This document shows, piece by piece, positions 59,026 to 64,000 of a DNA stretch of 64,000 bases; the stretch's first letter is position 1, and every line of letters begins with the position of its first letter. Source of the DNA: Anagrus nilaparvatae (taxonomy: Eukaryota > Arthropoda > Insecta > Hymenoptera > Mymaridae). The translations under genes were made by a program, and so were the position numbers. The notes beneath the pieces were generated by a model, which was not told where the DNA came from, made no database searches, and saw only the letters and a list, made by a program, of their open reading frames with translations. Location: the NCBI GenBank assembly GCA_022575985.1, contig JAKSXM010000231.1:5396501-5460500 (forward strand), written 5' to 3'.

Positions 59026-62000
59026 TTAAATAGCGTACTTTAATTGGTCATAGTACACTGTGTTTGGATTTCCTGTACAGTGAATATTGCTTGGTATGCT
59101 TAAACCGTTGTTAATGCCAAAAGAATTGAATGACATTGGTCCTGTTGATGGTGGTGTTATTGGTGAGGCTGTTGTTGGTGTTGCTGTTATTTGATTGAAA
59201 TATGATTTTCTTTCTGCTGTTCCTCCGCCGGAACTACCACTTGAACTTCCACTTGAACATTGAGCTCTTATGCCTAATGATTATAAAGTACCATTAATTA
59301 GAGATTGTTTTATTTATTTTTTCAAATAATTTATTCAGTTTTTAATTAACGGGCCTGTGTCCGACGGACGAGATTATAATTTTTCTTTTTTTTCCCAAAT
59401 ATCAATAAAAAATTTATTAATTCATTAAAATATTTATCAGATTCAAAAATTTTTCTTGTTGCGAATTGGAGTATTTTTAATATCATAACATTAAGTTTGT
59501 AATAAGCAAAGAAAATGTATGTAAAAGCAATTTTATTTTCGTGCTGCAAAATTTAAAGCAAATAATATTTTGTAATTTTTTTTAATCAAGGGACGTGAGC
59601 CTTATCTATCATTTGTAAGAGATTTGATGGTTTTTAGAGGATGAAAATTTAGCTAATTGACAAGAATACTGTTTTATTTTCCTTTATAAAGCAAGTGAAT
59701 ACTAATTGTTTTCTGCAAATAAAAATTACTAATTTTTAAAAAGAATCTTACGAAATTTTCAATGTTTTTTGAATTTTAAATGTTTTTTTAGCAATTTATT
59801 ATAATTTAACTTTAAAATCTGAATCCATTTGGATGTCTAAAAATCGCAGACCACCCTTGTTAGTATAAATTAAAAAATTAAAAAATTTCATAATTTTTTT
59901 TTTATAAATTTCAATATTTTATTTCCAAGAACCAAATTTATTATATCGGAAGTCCTGATAAAGAAAAAAATAAAACTAATAATAAAATCTCTAGGGCCTC
60001 ATTATTATTTTAATTCCTTTTTTTTAGACACATTTTTTTTCTCACACATAAAGAAAAAAAAAAGATTCACGGATGTAATTTAGAAGATATTATAATAGCT
60101 ATCTTTACCGCTGTTTTTAAATGAATGAAACTCAAAGTTCCGACGATCGTTCACATTTCAAAAGTGTTAAGTTACGATGCTTGTAACTTTATAAAACTAA
60201 TGTGTTTAATAAAAACAATGTTTTTTTTTTTGATATTCAGATATTTGACTGGCTTTATGAAAAATATTTTTTTAAGACAAAAGTTATAGGAAAAATTAAT
60301 AATCTGTATTTTTGTTGCCCGAAATCTAAGATTTATTTTACTGTGGAGCTGCAAAGCTAATTATTTGCAAAGCTAAATTCCTAATTATAATATTATTGAA
60401 TAATTTTTTAAGCTCATTTATAAAGTATCATGAAAAATACCCCCGGTTTCTCAAAATACTAAAAAAAACAATTATAATAATTTAGCAATTATTATTCACT
60501 ATAAAACACAGCTAAAAATAAATAATTCAATAAATAATTTCAAAAAACAAAAATCATTTATTCATTTTTTTTCCAGATGTCTTTTGATTCATCTTTTTTT
60601 TCAATATAGACATTTACATCCTATAAAAACATAAAATTTTTTAAACGATCGTCAAAATATAGCCCGAGCAATGCTGTCAACGCTTTTTTTTTATGGCGTT
60701 AAAACTAAGCCACCCACGTTTAATGTTAAAGTAATAAATACGGCTTTTTAAAATTTTCTCAGTTTCTTGTTATTTTTTTAAGCTATAGCAAGAAATTAAC
60801 ATGATTTTGACAGCATATTAAATTGTTGCAAATTATGTGAATGATTAAATTTGTTTTTACTTACTATTTTCAGTGTTAGGAGTGTGACAGTTACTATGAG
60901 GTGAATTATGACTAGCTATTGGACTGTTAGAACCTGGAGTCGATTGGTTTCCAGGGTTCCCCGTATTGACACTTAAATTCTGGGTATTGTTACCAAGCCC
61001 GTAATTATTATAATAATCTTGATTTTGATTATTTACATTAAATAAACTTGAAGCTGTTAATATATTATTTCCATTATTATTACACTTATAACTTAAACTA
61101 GTATTTGTATCATCATTCGTATCAACTTTAAATCCAACTTCTTGATTATGCTGTTGATTTGTTAGATGCAGTTGCTGTTGAGAATGATTGTGAATGTGAT
61201 GATGATCTTTTAAATTCGATTGGTAATTATCTGATGCCGTTCTATAAATATTTTGATCCGGATATCTTGATAACCCAGGTTCGTTTTTGAAACTTAAATC
61301 GCCGTTTCTGTAAATACCAGTATCTCCAGTTTTGTAAGTTACTTCAGTTGTTTTGTATGTTACTTCTGCGATTGGTGGCGGCGGCGGTGGTGGTGCTTTG
61401 TACGCTGATTCTGGGTACGGCGACGGCCAATCGTTCGGCGGGATACCTCCAGCCGGTGGGCCATACATTGCATAATCTGGGTACGATGATTGATATTGTG
61501 GTGGACAAGTACTAGAATAATCGACACCTGGTACACCAATTTGGTCATAATGTCCAGTACCTTGACCAACGGAACTTGGAAAATATGGTGGATGGTATTG
61601 TGGTTTCAAGGATTGACATTTACGTCTGAACCCACGAGGTCGTCGTCGAAAACTGCCTTCTTCAAACATAAATTCACTCGAAGGATCAATTGTCCAATAA
61701 TGTCCTTTACCAGGTCTCCCTAAACCCTTAGGCAATTTGATAAAACATTCATTTAAACTGAGATTATGCCTAACAGAATTTTTCCAACCCTGATAAGAAC
61801 CCCGAAAAAACGAGAAACGTTGCTGTAAATACGTATAAATTTCTGATAACGTTAATCTTTTGGTTGGACTTGATTGTATTGCCATAACAATTAAACAAAT
61901 GTAGGAAAACGGTGGTTTTTCCTGTCGTCTTGCACCTGCTTTTTTACTATTCGACAAATCATTCGAACAATTATTTGCATTTAAAATTGAATTTTCTAAA

Positions 62001-62089
62001 TTATTTGTAACGTGTGATAAATTTGATATAACACTCGATATATTAGACGAAGTCCTTTGCACATTTGGTATTGAAAAACCCATTTTCAT
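59026..62089 (-). CDS. FoxF: Forkhead box F transcription factor (FoxF/biniou family)
   Basis: Two coding exons, 62089-60865 and 59273-59026, joined in phase (donor A|GTAAGT, acceptor TTAG|GC), giving about 490 residues. The forkhead DNA-binding domain spans about residues 58-152. It includes [20 protein letters not shown], the recognition helix region [19 protein letters not shown], and the FoxF-specific basic stretch [17 protein letters not shown] after it. FoxF proteins drive visceral (splanchnic) mesoderm differentiation; biniou is the fly member. The rest is low-complexity: a proline run (PPPPPPP), His-rich and Asn/Gln-rich tracts, and a Ser/Gly-rich start of exon two. The C-terminus reads [14 protein letters not shown], then TAA. 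Start: TTCAAAAATG is a good context, with a second in-frame Met at residue 3. KPPF and SYIC replace the usual KPPY and SYIA. The intron (59274-60864) is AT-rich with no element recognised. Further 5' exons cannot be excluded. Confidence 0.95.
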
Positions 62090-64000
62090 TTTTGAAAAAA
62101 ATATTAAAATTCATTAATCAAATCACAATTAACATTTCATTTTGTTTTGATTACACTTGAATCTTCACTTTTTTTTGTGTATAAAAAGCACTTAAGTTAT
62201 AATTTAATTATAATAAACAATAAAACCAAAAGTTTATAAAATATTTCTCAATGTTGATTATTTATAAAATTAACCAATAATAATCATTTCTATGTTTATA
62301 TAATAATTCTTTTTTAAAATAAATTATTTACATAATCAATCAAATAAATATTTAATATAAAATACTTAAGTTTTTAATTTTTAGTATAAAATCAAATTAT
62401 ATACTAACTGACTTATTCACAGATTATAACTGTTGATTCGAATAGTTTGGCCTTATTCTTTTATGCTTGTACTTTGGTGTTTCGTTGTAGTAATGATTAT
62501 TATTGGTAAGAAAAAAGTCAATGGGCGTTACTAAAGAATCTTTGGGTGGAACTTAATGATTTTATCGTTTTATTATTGGATTTTATTTATGCTATTTTAA
62601 CTATTTTTAATGTATTTTTTCGTCATTTTGCAGTCTGTAAGATTTTGGTCTTAGATTTTTTTAAAAATAATTTTAAAGTTTTAAAATTTTTATGCTTTTT
62701 GTATTATCTATTTTGTAATTTATATTGCTAGTTTTATTTTGTAATTACAGATTTTAATAACTTAGATCTGAGGATTTGTGATGATAATGGCCAAATAGTG
62801 CATTCAACTACAGTTAAATTTAAATTTGTGATTTTTTTTTCAGAAAGTAATTCAAAAGATAGAAAATATAACACAAAAATTGAATTTAGTGCTTGAAAAC
62901 AAAAAGTTAGAAAATCCATTTGCACAATAAATATAAAAAATGCAAAAAAATATTGAACCTTCGTAATATATTATGTAATTCTGTAATATTAATATTGTGT
63001 GTAAAAAGTTTTTTTTTTTAATAAACTACATTTTATCTAAAATATTGAATTCATAAATATGTTGATATTTACCGAAATTTTGTGTGTCAAATTACAAATT
63101 CTAATAACAAAATGATAAATTATAAATTAAGAATCTTAGGAAGGACAGATATTTCTGAAGTGTATATGAATTAATTAGTCAAGTTTTGAAATTGGGCTCA
63201 ATTCATTTTTTTTCAAAAATGTAAATAAAAAAAATAAATATCCATGGTTTTTAGTTTTCTAGACCTCGTTTTTATAGCGGTTTGATTTGAATCTTTATGC
63301 TTTCGGACCAATTTCAACTTTTAGACATGCTTTTGTTTAGATAAGGATGTAACTTGAGAAATCTGAAAAACGAGAGGGGTCTTAAATTAATCTCACTTAA
63401 GGGATCAAATTGGACTTGAAATAATTTCGATTTAGAGACTTAACCGAGGACTTAACGTTTAGTAAACGTAATTTTTAGCGATTTTAATATTTGTAATTTC
63501 CTCATGAATGCGCAGTTCAAATAAAATTTTGGAACCAAAAATTAGATTTTATGGGCCCACAAAAGGGACTCACTTTTAGATCTAGAAAGTTAAAAACTGT
63601 GGAAAATTATTTTTTTTATTTATATTTATGAAAAAAAATGTTGTAGGTCCGATTTGAAAACTTTACTACGTAACCTTTAAATGCTTGTAAATAAGCTGTA
63701 ACAATTTGCTTAACATTTATGTGTTAACATAATTATGGTATAGAAAATAACCCCTGTCATCAGTTTTCTTTACATTTAAAATCATTTGAAATCGTTTCAG
63801 CATGAAATGAAATACCTGCAAGCTATACAAGCGGAATCCTGCTTGTCACAAGCGAATTTTTTTTCAGTGTATAATTAGTTAGAAAATTTATTTCTGGTTG
63901 GTACTTGATTACGACAGCTCGTGCTACAAGTATAATACGTAAATGGTACGCAACAATAAGTCTTTTAGTTTTATAATTCGTAATCATGACCTTCTTTAGA
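62090..64000. other. FoxF upstream region, AT-rich
   Basis: No coding sequence or element recognised. It probably contains the FoxF 5' UTR and promoter. No TATA box or initiator can be assigned, because T/A-rich matches are everywhere. Confidence 0.4.

Overview
This is a nuclear eukaryotic window: very AT-rich, intron-bearing, and dominated by transposable elements. Gene content (a FoxF forkhead gene and an axonemal DRC11/IQCA1 gene), R1-clade retroposons with a 14-bp target duplication, Gypsy and Copia-like LTR pieces, and Harbinger, hAT and CACTA elements point to an arthropod, most likely an insect. I cannot name the species. No tRNA, rRNA or CRISPR was seen.

Only two genes look intact, both on the minus strand at the right end. 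FoxF (59026-62089) has two coding exons with matching phase, giving about 490 residues. Just 3' of it lies DRC11/IQCA1 (49401-58352), resolved into eight phase-consistent exons giving about 859 residues. The third intron of DRC11 (52356-57784) is packed with inverted-repeat elements.

The left three quarters hold broken genes and nested mobile elements. A Jockey/CR1-like retrotransposon remnant lies at 3.9-6.9 kb. A TKL-like kinase gene (9.86-13.7 kb) is split by a 2.8-kb LTR element whose 5-bp target duplication restores the reading frame. A CtIP/Sae2-like pseudogene lies at 14.0-15.1 kb. A SAP-SWIM-YqaJ gene (17.2-24.4 kb) is broken by a frameshift, a 1.4-kb palindromic hAT-type element and a GC-rich R1 copy. 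A Gypsy pol remnant lies at 25.1-26.5 kb, an unidentified cysteine-rich decayed gene at 27.1-28.4 kb, and an MCM8/9-type helicase pseudogene at 30.5-33.0 kb.

From 33.4 to 45.9 kb the DNA is almost all inverted-repeat elements. They include a chain of three Harbinger-type elements sharing TTA target sites (34645-37419), with a 2.44-kb palindrome in the middle, and a CACTA-like transposon (42934-45452) inserted in the open reading frame of a Ginger/KRBA2-like transposon (about 42238-45854).

The recurring theme is long palindromes: at least four exceed 600 bp. Several share a core sequence, which suggests one amplifying family. Transcripts through them could fold into long double-stranded RNA, but that is inference.
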